From Sinotaia quadrata (Eukaryota > Mollusca > Gastropoda > Architaenioglossa > Viviparidae): DNA of 64,000 nucleotides. Positions 12,061-43,361 of the stretch are shown one piece after another; position 1 is the stretch's first letter; the number at the start of each line of letters is the position of its first letter. The DNA lies in contig CM054179.1 of assembly GCA_028829895.1 (NCBI GenBank), positions 52,215,391 to 52,279,390 of the forward strand. The letters run 5' to 3'. The notes under the pieces were generated by a model, which saw only the letters and a program-made list of their open reading frames with translations, was not told the DNA's origin and ran no database searches. The position numbers and the translations under genes are program-made.

Positions 12061-14389
12061 ATGTCATGTTTGTGAAGGTGTCAGTGTTAGTGTTTGCGAG
12101 TGCATTAAAAATATTGTCTAGTACATTAAAAATATTAACAACAAATAACTAAGTATTTTTAAATTTAGAAAGGAAGTAAATGTATGAACTAAAATTAAGA
12201 GAAAGTTTTACATTAACTAATCAAAATTATAAATAAACTTAACGAACATCTATTAATAAATAAATAAGCAAATGTGTAAAATAAAATGTAGAAAAAATAA
12301 ATAATGAAATTATATCAAAGAAATCAATCAGCGTGAAAATAGTGTTGTTTCTACATTTTTATATGCATCTTTTAAATTTTTAATATTTTTCCTCATTGTA
12401 TTTGTAATATATTACATTGTGCACGAAATCAACGACCTTGTGAATGAGAGCTTAATAAGAGGCTAAAACCAGAAATCAAGAGAGCTAATTAATTACACTG
12501 TGCCTGTGCACATTTGAAGCATTTTGTTTAATGTAATAATCATAACCCACATGTGTGTGACATATTTTTATTTTAATTGTAACGCGTATGTGTATGATTT
12601 AGACCATCTCTAAATCTATTGTAAAAATATGAAGTTAGGTCAAATTGTAATATGACACTTATTGTCTGTTACCACTATGTATGGATCGGCAAATTGTAGG
12701 TTCATCACTCATGGAAATAATTACTATTGTTTCAGAGTAGGTTCCAGTTTGTCATTTCAGTTTTGGCATTTCAGTTGATGCCGAATTCTATGGCTATTGA
12801 ACTAAGAACCTAATGCCGAGTTCTATGGCTATTGAGCTAAGAACCTGAAGCTGAGGTGCACAATTCATGTGAGTCGAGTTGAGTGAAGTCCAAAGTTGGC
12901 CAGAGTATTCAACAATGGACTGTTGATGTGTGAGATGCCCCTTCCACCAACTGATGATATAGATAAGAGAGCGTCTGACAGACTTTGAGATCAGAATTCG
13001 TGTTATGATCCATATAAACAATCAAAGACAGAATATGTGGTCTGAATGACTTTCGTATCTACTTGCATTGTTTTCTGGATTCACTATTTTGTTAAATATT
13101 AAAATTTTATATTTTTGCTATCATAATAACGGAAGTTAACTAATTATTAGCGAGAGAAAGACCAAAAGGGAATTGAGCTGGGGGAAGAGTCGGTATGAGT
13201 GATTTTATATGCATAATTAGTCGTTATTAAGATAATGTGCCCAATTCAATTACTATTACACAGATTCATCTGTCACTAGGACACAATTAATATCTAAACC
13301 GAGAGAATTCATTTTTGGAGACTGAAGGGTGAGTCTGGCAATCAGTCTGTCATAAGCATAGGTGTAACATTAAAATTAACAATCTTTTAAATCCTCCTGC
13401 TGAGACAGGTTCTCTAAACAAATGTGGAATGTAATATCAATGTATATTTGTACATGATGATTTCAAAGATAATTTTCTGCGTATGCTTACTAAAAAAAAT
13501 GGATAATTATTACTGGATGAAAGCCAAAACAGGTGCGTCTTTCTGTTAGTTTTAAAATTCATCGTTTATCTTTCTTACCTTCTGTTATCATTTGAACTTA
13601 TTTTAGAAGTGTGATAGCAACGCTGTCTGAAAGACAAATATACGTAGCCAAGGACAACAGTTTTACCCGAAACTCATTATCTCATTTACAACGACAAACA
13701 CGTTGCTTCAAGAGGTTGAGACTGTGTGGCAGTTATCATCAATGTTCGATAAGACGATATGCTAAACCCTTTCATTGCTATGTGGACATAAGAATAAGAA
13801 CCGATCAACTAGATGTCGTAGTGGTCTTGTGATGAGTTAATAAATTCGAGAAGCAAGAAACACAACGTCTTGTTAAAGTAAAATTAATATATAAACATTT
13901 GTAGTTACTGAGTTATCTCCTATGACTGTTGCCTGATCTGTAAGTATTTTAATAATTTTACTGTATTAAAATGTTCCGGTATATTCTTCTTTGGTGATTT
14001 ATGGTAAATGTAGAACTACGTACAGTGCTCGTTTACCGTCACATTCTAATAATTTGACAGAGTGTAATAGCTATGACAATGTACCTAAGTGAAGATAATA
14101 TCTTTGTCTTTACCTGGATTGCGCATAAGTTTTGCGCATAAGTTTTAATAGATTCATTTTAGTGGAAACTAAATAAACCTATTGGACAGAATAATTATGA
14201 TAATACAAAAGTGAATGATTTAATCTGATGGTGAAAACAGAAAGTCTAGAGATTTTGAAAAACTTAAAATAGTTGACAATAAATGTGAGACAAAATTAAA
14301 ATTAAATCATTCTAAAAATTTAATTTTGTCTTATGAGACATCAAAAAGTTTTCCTTTGAATATCCTGTGCTAATGAAAGAACTCTTTGA
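12061..14389. other. AT-rich intergenic or 5' intronic DNA
   Basis: No recognisable coding exon or RNA gene. A short direct duplication (gaattctatggctattga, aactaagaacctaatgccg) occurs at 12780-12850. A 73-codon + strand frame at 13611 has no recognised domain. Confidence 0.55.
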
Positions 14390-14392
14390 CAG

Positions 14393-14403
14393 ATGCTGAA
14401 GAG
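14393..14403 (+). CDS. Candidate first (or micro-) exon of the CNBD2-like gene
   Basis: ATGCTGAAGAG is followed immediately by a consensus donor (gtgagt) and ends two bases into a codon. This is exactly the phase needed by the exon at 17127, giving MLKR joined to RLTNLVATAV. An in-frame TGA lies just upstream, so the ATG would be the start if this is exon 1. A cag acceptor-like triplet precedes the ATG, so an 11-nt internal micro-exon is also possible. Phase and donor are seen; use is unproven. Confidence 0.3.
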
Positions 14404-14689
14404 GTGAGTAAGCTGGTCTACTCAGTCCATTTTTTTTTAATGTAGCTGATATTTAATGTAATGTTTCATTATTAAAATGTATTGCCTATTGTTATAGACT
14501 TAGACGTCTATTAATAGTCACCGTGAGAGATCTAATCTTTATCTTTGGTTATTTTAGCTATTATTATATAATAAATTCTGAGAACAGCTTCTATTTTTTT
14601 TTAATGCTGCCTCCAAGAGTACATTAATTATTTTAGATTAAAGGACAACTGTCCAGCTGATTTATTCTATCCTTGTCTCGAAACAAACA

Positions 14690-14960
14690 TCCAATGTGAA
14701 GAAGTGCAAAGATATGTGGGCAAGTGCAGAGTCATGTGAATAATTGCAGAGGGTCGTGTATATGCAGGATCGTGTGAGCCAGTGCAGAAGGTCATGTGGG
14801 CAAGCGAATGGTCGTGTGGGTAAGTGCATGGTCATGTGGGCAGCGCAGGGTCGTATGGGAAGTGCAGAGGGTCGTGTGAGTATGTGCAGTATCATGTGAG
14901 CAAGTGCAGAGGATCTTGTGAGCAAATGCAGGATCCTATTGGTGCATGCAGGGCTGGGTG
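14690..14960. repeat. ~20-bp minisatellite
   Basis: Imperfect units of the form tgtgggcaagtgcagagtca, repeated about a dozen times with considerable divergence. It produces spurious frames on both strands. Confidence 0.85.
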
Positions 14961-15169
14961 GGTGACTGGCTGTACTGTGCAGATCATTATGACTTTCTCC
15001 AACATTTTTAAGTTGTTATGTAACATTCTGTATAATTAACAAACACTTCTCTTGTTAATTAATAGATGACAAAAGTAGAGAATGAAATCTCTTATAATAC
15101 ATGTATTGGTAACAATTAGTTTGGAAAGCACTAAATTGTCCTATACATTATGTGTTATGTTTGAACTAC

Positions 15170-15325
15170 TATTGAACTTGTTTTGTGATTACACCACAAG
15201 TACTCTTGTTAAATATAAGTTTAGACGAAATAAATGATTGTTTCTGTTTGAACTTGTTCTGTGATTACATCACAAGTACTCTTGTTAAATATACGTTTAG
15301 ACGAAATAAATATTTTTTCTGTTTG
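15170..15325. repeat. ~75-bp direct duplication
   Basis: Two adjacent copies containing ttgtgattacaccacaag / tctgtgattacatcacaag and a common tail cgaaataaat. Copies differ at a handful of positions. Confidence 0.85.
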
Positions 15326-15606
15326 ATCTTTCATGGGTATTACTACACATCTTGTTTGGAATTGTCTCCCCCAAGTAAAGAAGAAAATGTATCAGTTCCA
15401 AACCAATTATTATTTATATTAGTTAAAATCTTGATATTAATTTCTTAAATAATGCCCATAGTGTTTTCATCTTTTAAAAGATAGTACTTTGGAAAGTTTG
15501 TTGGTAGGTTGGGAAAGGCGGCACATTATAATGGCGGCATCATGAGAGAAATGTTGATAATCATTGTACTTGTTTTGTTGCTTGTCTTTTATATGAACAG
15601 ACAAAG

Positions 15607-15791
15607 TTATTTATGTACAGTTGGTGAAAGTTTTGTACAGTTAGTGGAAGTTTTGTAAAGTTGGTGCATAGTTTTGTACAGTTCGTGCATAATTTTGCAT
15701 TGTTGCACAGTTGCTGCCAAAGTTTTGCATAGCGGTGTTCTGTCGCTTTGGGGCACATGGGGTAGGTGAACGTTACATATTCCTCTCGACT

Positions 15792-15825
<34 letters not shown>
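15607..15825. repeat. ~20-bp repeat and (CT)n tract
   Basis: Bases 15607-15730 hold degenerate units like gttggtgaaagttttgtaca. Bases 15788-15822 are a (CT)n microsatellite. Confidence 0.85.
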
Positions 15826-16890
15826 CATGTTAGCATGAAGGTATGTGTGCACATGCATGTGAGTGTGCGTATTCGGGAGAGAGAGATCGGCTACCTCTGA
15901 CCATCACACGTTGATCAGTTGTCATTGACATCCTACATTAATCATTTTCCACTGGGCTTCATTCACTGATTATTACTATTGACCATCATATATTGAATAG
16001 TTATCCTTGCCATCATATTTTAACTTATTACTATCAAAGTTATTTTCAAAATCATTTATGTTAACCTGAAAATGTTAATGCCAGATATGATGTCCAATGC
16101 ATCATTATTAATTTTGATTGACAGTAGTATAACTATTATTTGACTTTTATCCAGTAGTTATAATCGTGTCACACTGTACGTGAAGTTAGTTTTGAACACT
16201 TATATATCGTAATTGAAAGTCAACTAATTATTCTCTCGTACAGAAGTAACGTAGATATCCAACATTACTGAAATTCGCTTACAGTGAAGTTCTGGATAGT
16301 ATTTTCTGAGCTCAGTGCTGTTTCCGTGTTTGGATATGCTTGTTTTCTCAAGATTCTGACCCTCTGACTGGCATTGTCCAAGGTTTTAAAACAGTCAGCA
16401 TGGGTTGAAAATGCTAATCTGACGAGTGCACGGGATCTTGAGGGCGTGGGTGGGGTCAGTGCAAGGCACTCGTCACTTTTAGCCCAAAACTCACGCCCTC
16501 CTCCCCAAGAAAAATCCACACACACAAATAGACCAGCAGAAAATAGCAAATACTAAACCATGAATAATAACACAATATTCATTTATCATTAAATAATAAT
16601 TAGAAAGGCATCATTAATGACATTAATTAATAGGTGGAATTTTGCATCGTTACAGATAGATAAATGTTTGGGTGTGTACGTATATAAATAAAATTAAGAA
16701 GAACATTACCATTTGCTGAAATTCTCTCACTACATTATATTCTCGTTTATACACCTCTACATACAATGGTTTTTAAGATCTTGTCTTGTGACCACTGACA
16801 TTTGCTTGTTGCCTCAAACACTAACAAATAAAAAAATAAAATTACGGAAATGACAATTATCATTTTCAATTAAAAAAATCTGATTAGTAC
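15826..16890. other. Non-genic stretch, nothing recognised
   Basis: AT-rich DNA without tandem structure or credible exon. Two overlapping frames around 16265-16556 lie on opposite strands and show no domain. Confidence 0.6.
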
Positions 16891-16892
16891 AA

Positions 16893-17110
16893 TGTCATTT
16901 TGCCTTAATAGAAAATTGATTTCAGTGTTATTTTTGCCATAATAGAAAATTGATTTCAGTGTTATTTTGCCTTAATAGAAAACTTATCTATCTCAATGTT
17001 ATTTTGCCTTAATAGAAAACTGATCTATATCAGTGTTATTTTGCCTTAATAGAAAATTGATCTATCTCAGTGTTATTTTGCCTTGACAAACGCCTGACCA
17101 ATCCGTGTGC
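16893..17110. repeat. ~38-bp minisatellite abutting a splice acceptor
   Basis: Five to six units of the form cagtgttattttgccttaat plus agaaaattgatctat. The final unit reads tgctattttgcctctacag and forms the acceptor of the exon at 17127. The repeat therefore supplies the pyrimidine-rich part of the 3' splice site. Confidence 0.85.
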
Positions 17111-17126
17111 TATTTTGCCTCTACAG

Positions 17127-37495
<20,369 letters not shown>

Positions 37496-37684
37496 AAACC
37501 ACATTTCAAAGAGTGTAACTTTTGAATGAAGCACTTTTAAGTGTATCTGCCATTCATGGTCTGTAAATGATGAGAGCAAATGGTTTTAAATATGAAAGAA
37601 TCTAAGACTTGGATTTGGACAACTTTGCCAGCAAATGGCAGGACAAACATTTACTCTTAACAACAAGTATTTAAGAATTTATTT

Positions 37685-37994
37685 GATCACATGACATGTA
37701 GTTAGTTTGCATAACATGATAGTTTGTTCAACATAATAATTAGTTTAATAATTAACAGTTAGTTCACATGACATGATAAGTCAGCTTGATAATTAGTCTG
37801 ATACATTGAAAGAGTTAGTTTACATGACATGACATTTAGTTGCATGATCATTAGTTCACATGACATGATAGTTTGTTCAACATGATAATTAGTTTAATAC
37901 ATCAATAATTAGTTTACATGACATGATATTTAGTTCATATGATACAATAGTTAATTTGCATGACATGATAGTTAGTTGCATGATAGTTCAAATG

Positions 37995-38054
<60 letters not shown>
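37685..38054. repeat. ~30-40-bp degenerate repeat and (TG)n in the 3' UTR
   Basis: Degenerate units of the form agttagtttacatgacatga and gatagtttgttcaacataat, then a ~60-bp pure (TG)n tract at 37995-38054. All lie between the CNBD2-like stop and its candidate poly(A) signal. Confidence 0.88.
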
Positions 38055-38057
<3 letters not shown>

Positions 38058-38157
38058 GAATGATACATTAACACAGTTCAAGTCTATTTGCATCATTTGA
38101 GTGCATATGTGTCTATGTGTGTACTGAGAGAAAGGAATTGTCACACTGGAGATTCTA

Positions 38158-38163
38158 AATAAA
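38158..38163 (+). terminator. Candidate poly(A) signal of CNBD2-like gene
   Basis: AATAAA about 660 bp after the stop codon at 37495, and 42 bp from the facing AATAAA of DHX29 on the other strand. Confidence 0.55.
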
Positions 38164-38204
38164 CCCGATGGTCAAGAAAATATCCTTTTGTTTCCAAGAG
38201 ATGA

Positions 38205-38210
38205 TTTATT
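38205..38210 (-). terminator. Candidate poly(A) signal overlapping the DHX29 stop codon
   Basis: The complementary strand reads GCATAATAAATC: the TAA stop (38209-38211) overlaps an AATAAA hexamer at 38205-38210. If used, the 3' UTR would be only about 10-30 nt. Confidence 0.45.
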
Positions 38211-38318
38211 ATGCATTACTTGATCCTGTTTTACTTGCTGGACTTTGACTGTCCACTTCGTTTCCAGTTACATCAAGTTTCATAAGGTTGAGCACAGCAG
38301 CAATCCATTTCTCTATGT
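38209..38318 (-). CDS. DHX29: DHX29 last coding exon
   Basis: On the complementary strand the acceptor taagatacag is followed by two bases and then IEKWIAAVLNLMKLDVTGNE, VDSQSPASKTGSSNA and TAA. The split codon with the previous exon makes LSN-IEKW. It occupies the position of the vertebrate C terminus (SLENDKILQIITELIKT-like) but is diverged, with a Ser-rich tail. Confidence 0.75.
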
Positions 38319-38666
38319 CTGTATCTTAGGCAATATAAATATTGTGTTAGTCATAGGAATGTAGTATATAAATAGAGTTTTCTGATGCATGGAACCCAGT
38401 AGTCCTGTGCTTGGGGATACTGCAAGCATGTGGACAGAAAGTTCTGCATCTAGTTATGAATGACAACAAAATTCTTAGAGTAATTAACAATGTTTTCTCA
38501 TCTTTAACCAAAATGATTTATTTTATACTTTAATAGTCAGCTCAACATAATTTTCAAATGTAATTTCAGTGTGAGTATATCCAAGAGAGAATGGCAGAGG
38601 CATATGGAAGAAACGAAGTGTAAACTTTTAAGAATATCACATATTTTCAACAGCACATTCAATCCG

Positions 38667-39254
38667 TTTTTGTTATGCTGGTTTCTGCATGGAAGACTGA
38701 GCTTTTACATGCCACAGTCTACACCTGGAAGCTGAATGGCTACCTAGTCTAGACAAAGAAATGGTTGGAGCCAATACAGGTACCCTTCAACTGTGAATGA
38801 GGCAAGTGCATATCTGTGCAGTAATGAAAACATTCACACTTATATATGACTTATATCTGTAGGTAGAGTGGCTGTAAATGGTCAGTGAGTGGATCCAAAC
38901 GTTTGTTGTGCATCGAGAGAGAGATGAAGGAAATACACAAGATGCAAAAGGAAATCAGGTGAATTCCTTTCAGTATATGAACTCTCTCATATAATATCTC
39001 TATAATAATTTTCTTTTTCCTTCTCCAGTAGCACTGACTTGACACTGTTGTATTGTCTAAGAGAAGAGGAAAAAAACTGACTTGGAAATATATGAAGAAC
39101 TGGGAAGAATAATTAATTACTGTAAGGTAGATTTATATGCTAAGTGAGCAGGAAATTGACTGCACTTTGTATTGAATAGGTAGCCACTCAGCTTCCAGGT
39201 GTCGACTATGGTATGTAAAGGTTCAGTCTTCTATGCACAAGCCAGAATAACAAA
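38667..39254. mobile_element. ~590-bp element with ~78-bp inverted ends
   Basis: Left arm 38667-38745 and right arm 39177-39254 are inverted copies agreeing at roughly 85% of positions by eye, including ctggaagctgaatggctacc / ctggaagctgagtggctacc. The interior shows no coding capacity. This looks like a MITE or fold-back element inside the last DHX29 intron. Target duplications were not identified. Confidence 0.7.
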
Positions 39255-39837
39255 GTTTACATTATTTAGTGTTAATTATTTGTTTGTTCTGCCACTATTT
39301 GTGTATTGTGTATTTGATATGTTCAATTTATTTCATTTTATTTAAATAAATTTTTGTTATTGTTAATACATGCTTTTTAAATTTATTAAGAAATATGATA
39401 TGTTGACTGCATTTGATGGAGTAAATGATTACTGTTTGGTCAGGCAGGTAGCATACATTTAGTGTTCCGCCATAAAGAACAATATGAACAATTTTATAGC
39501 TAGTAGCACATAAACTGACAACTGAGGCTTGATTAAGATTACTCATCTGCAGGTTATAAAATCCTTTATGGGTGGGGTTATGGGGAATAATCAGCTGGAT
39601 TATCAATTCACCCACTTACCACAAAAACGTTTCCAAAACTTTAATATGCTTTTATATCTACAATAATGTATCATTAAAGAAGTCTTTTTTTTAAAAGCTG
39701 AAATGCAAAAATATTCAAACAATTATGTACACACATGTATTTAAACACAATCTCAAATAAATATTCAATATATGCAAGGAAAGAAGACTGAAAAGGAGTG
39801 TAATGTAGATGGCTTGGGTGAAATTTCTAGTACTTAC

Positions 39838-39937
39838 TAGAGAGTTTCAATGTTGGCTCTGCTAATTTTCTCTCCAAAAGTTGGTCAAAAAGAGTACTTT
39901 GAAGTTCTTTGAAGATTACACCAGTCATTGCTACAGC
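39838..39937 (-). CDS. DHX29: DHX29 penultimate coding exon
   Basis: Complementary strand: acceptor ataaaaatacag, then AVAMTGVIFKELQSTLFDQL and LERKLAEPTLKLS, then one base and donor gtaagt. It matches the DHX29 C-terminal OB-fold extension (VIFKxLRxLIDxxLxxKLExPxxSL). Confidence 0.88.
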
Positions 39938-40036
39938 CTGTATAAAAATATACTTATTTATTTTTTAATTCACAAAATCTTAAACAAAAATTCAAGAAGT
40001 TCCCTTTAAAAAGCAGCACACAACAAATATACTGAC

Positions 40037-40168
40037 CTTATATTTGATCCAGCTGTCTACAATTAACAGTTTTTGTAAATGCTGCACCTTAAAATCACCT
40101 CCAAAGAGTAGCAATGGATAGGCTGTCACAAGAGTGGAGTTCCTTATGTGTACTCGTGAAACTTTCAC
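40037..40168 (-). CDS. DHX29: DHX29 C-terminal OB-fold exon
   Basis: Complementary strand: acceptor cttttttgcag-like (tttttgcag), 44 codons, donor gtcagt, phase 0 at both ends. VKVSRVHIRNSTLVTAYPLL then LFGGDFKVQHLQKLLIVDSW and IKYK. DHX29 is a DEAH-box helicase that binds the 40S ribosome and aids scanning on structured 5' UTRs. FGGDxxVQH....L..D.WI is specific for DHX29 among the DEAH relatives I know (DHX36, DHX57, DHX30). Confidence 0.9.
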
Positions 40169-40587
40169 CTGCAAAAAGCAAACACAATAATCATACCATT
40201 ATTCACATGGACTTTTATTTTCCTAAATTATTCAGAATAGTTCCTGAACTAATAATTTTAATTATACAAAAAAGTTGAAACCTTTTTCCTAAAATGCTCC
40301 AGACCAGAACAATTGCTTGGTTTAAATGGAAATTTAAATAAACTGACAATGTGAACAAAGAAGATAATTGTGTGCATATTAAAGGAGAATTTTCTTTAGA
40401 TTTATCTCTATAACCAAGTACTACAAATTCATTTACACTCTTTACATTCATGTGCTTCAGTAATATACTTTTAAAAAAATAATAAATATATTGACATCCA
40501 ATACTATTAGAACCATAAAATGTGTGTGGTGTATAGTTTGTGTCTGTGTGTGTGGGTGGGTGGGGGATAGAGAGAGAGAGAGAGAGA

Positions 40588-41110
40588 GTAAATTTGCCTA
40601 TCCCTATTTCTAGACTTAATTGTTATATAAATTGTTAAATTGTCAAAGTGACCTGCCCTTGGGCACTTATGATGATATTAAGTGTCAGAGTTGGAATATG
40701 CTAGAAATTGCTCATGCATTGAAATCAGTTCCAAACTGATGATTAGTTTTATTAGCCAATGGTTAAGATTTATGCAAACGAGACCACCAATGGGCTGAGA
40801 TCTAAAGTTGTAGAGTTGTCTAATCACTTGATTTTGGTGTGGCAAGAAATTTGGTCATGAAAGGTGTCCATTAGCCTAATGGTAAGTTAACTGACTGATT
40901 GAGAGAGAATGGACTTAGAAATATTTCATGCATTTTGCTATTTATATTTTATAATTGCATTTTACATAGAGATGTATTATGTGAGTAGACTATTATTTCT
41001 ACAAATTCTGAACTATGTTGCTGTATATGTGTATCAGGCTAATAAATACTATTGCAGGAAACTATAAGTTGAGACTGGAATGTAAGAAAGAATGGAGTTA
41101 ATAGGAATAA
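40588..41110 (+). repeat. Dispersed repeat, long copy 2
   Basis: Begins agtaaatttgcctatccct and shares ordered blocks with 27608-28200 (gaatatgctaga, cagttccaa, taagttaactgactgatt, gaatggacttagaa, ttgcaggaaactataagttg). The two copies lie in unrelated genes, which shows it is interspersed. Confidence 0.72.
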
Positions 41111-42007
41111 ACTGAAAACTTAGCGTTAGCTCCCTGATTATATTTTATAGAGAAAAAGCAGCCTTTCCTTGTTTTATCTGAATCTCCTGGTTTAGTGATT
41201 ATAAACTGCTACGACCATGGTAGATGCAAGAAGTATCAACCTCAATGTGTAATTATAAGGTATACTGATGTATGTTGGCAAGGTATACATCAAGCAATTT
41301 CTGGTACAAGGAAGTTACTGGAAATTTCTACAATTGCTGTTCTGCTTGAGGGAGCTAATATGGCAAAGGAGCATCCAGGTTAGCCTCAAGAGAATACCAG
41401 TGAATCAGTGTTCTACAGCATGAGGAGGGAGTCATGTGGAATTGACAGTAGTAAAATGAACAATAAACTTTTGGCATTGTTACAAATAAAAAGTGTGCAA
41501 AAGACTACAGAGCAGTGCCTAAGCCAGGTTATGTACAAACTATTATTGCTTATCTCTAATAACTCCATTTCTGTTCTCTGATAAGAACTATTCTGTGATT
41601 TGTATTGACACAAATCTATTGAATTATGTGTTAGGATATAAGACTGTATTGATATTAAAATTATTCAAACATGCAAATATTGATGCAAAGTATTTTTTTA
41701 AATTGTATTTGTTTTATGTACATTCGATTCTTGATTTAATAAATTTATATTGATAACCTTATGGGATGGGGGCTCACTAAATATAGATTAAAGATAGATT
41801 TGTCTTCTCCTTTAGTAAGAAGTTTTCCACCTAAAGAAATATTGTGTGATAGTAAATGTTTCTCTTTAATGTTGTGGAAGAGAGAAAATGTTTTAAGTGC
41901 CCTCATATCTGCCAAGTGAGAGAGACAAGTGATGTCTTCTGGAGAATTATTAATAACATAAATTAAGATTCTCATCACTTGTAATTAGTTATGGGGGATT
42001 AATTAAT

Positions 42008-42045
42008 AACAATCATAACCAATAATTAATGGCATGTGTGTCACA

Positions 42046-42091
<46 letters not shown>

Positions 42092-42139
42092 GTAGATAGA
42101 TTGTGACACTCATGCCATTAATTATTGGTTATGATTGTT
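42008..42139. repeat. Near-perfect hairpin, 40-bp arms, microsatellite loop
   Basis: Left arm aacaatcataaccaataatt + aatggcatgtgtgtcacaat (42008-42047) is the reverse complement of 42100-42139 with one mismatch. The ~52-bp spacer is (TA)n followed by (GA)n. Confidence 0.9.
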
Positions 42140-42169
42140 TTATATATATATCAGGTATAAAACTATCAT

Positions 42170-42690
42170 TTTTATATTTTAAAAATGCTGCTTGAATCAT
42201 TCACTTCTTAACAAGTGAGCATAAGAAAACAGACTCCTGCATTTAACAAGAACTCTACTGATATTTGCTTTATTCATTAATGCTATCTACAATCTCACTT
42301 CTTAAGAAAAAAAAATACGTGAGCATTAGAAATTATACTCCTGTATTTAACAAGGACTATACTGTTATTTATTCATTAAATTCATTAATGCTGTCTACAA
42401 TCTCACTTCTTAAGAAAAAAAATTAAGTGAGCATTAGAAATTATACTCCTGCATTTAACAAGGACTGTACTGTTATTTATTCATTAATGCCGTCTACAAT
42501 CTCACTTCTTAACAAGTGAACATAACAAATTAGACTCCTGAATTTAACAAGGACTCTACTGTTATTTATTCATTAATGTTGTCTACAACCTCACTTCCTA
42601 ACAAGTGAACATAACAAATTAGACTCCTGCATTTAACAAGAACTCTACTGATATTTAATCATTAATACTGTCTACAAAAAGCTCACTATG
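42170..42690. repeat. ~90-118-bp tandem repeat, ~5 copies
   Basis: Units contain cctgcatttaacaaggactc, tactgttatttattcattaa and tctcacttcttaa, with indels between copies. Confidence 0.88.
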
Positions 42691-43314
42691 TGATAATCTC
42701 AACCTTCCAATTTCCAAGGTGAACTATATTCTTTTCAAGATCAGAATTCAAATAAAATGTGTATCCAAGATTTGTTTTAAACATCACACTTATAACAATT
42801 AAAAGGACAAAAAGAATATATTTCTCTCTTTTTTATTATTTTCTCCCATTTTTTTTTTTGTTTTATGCTCTTAAAGGGGAACATAAAAAAAAAATCTACA
42901 TGGACATTCTAATTTCTATGAATGTCCATTGTCGTTATGAAACCGATTTCAGTTGTAAATATATTAGCTACCATATATAAAAATACTATAAAATAATAAT
43001 TAAAAAAAAGAATAGCATTTTATTAATGGGAGATAACTTTCATTGACCTGCATTTCTATGAGAATTAGCGTTACTTGTGTCGCATGTTTCTAATTTCATA
43101 ATTTTGATCATCAGTTTTAATACACGCACATCTTTAAAATGTTTATCTTATTTGTTTATTCTGGGTGAACCTGAACAGTTCCACGTTGCAATAAGTATAC
43201 TTTTATTTAGATCCAGATAAGATCATTTGAACTGCGAAATTTTATTGCATTAAATATCGTGTAACCTTCCCACGGAATACACAATTTGAGATTTGGTACA
43301 GTCACGCTTTCATC

Positions 43315-43361
43315 ATGGGCAGATATCTCATATTTTTCTCCTATGTTGGTACATCATACAG
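43315..43361 (+). CDS. PUSL1: PUSL1 exon 1 (start codon)
   Basis: ATG at 43315, preceded by catc. MGRYLIFFSYVGTSY plus two bases, donor gtatac. Corresponds to RYLVYFQYVGTxFxG of vertebrate PUSL1. No mitochondrial presequence is visible upstream of RYLI. Confidence 0.85.

Larger units (their letters stand above)
40169..43314. other. Interval between DHX29 C-terminal exons and PUSL1
   Basis: Read on both strands for the next DHX29 exon (expected HPSSVN...LLYQEK-like text); none found. It contains a dispersed repeat copy, a hairpin (42008-42139) and a ~90-118-bp repeat (42170-42690). Confidence 0.65.
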
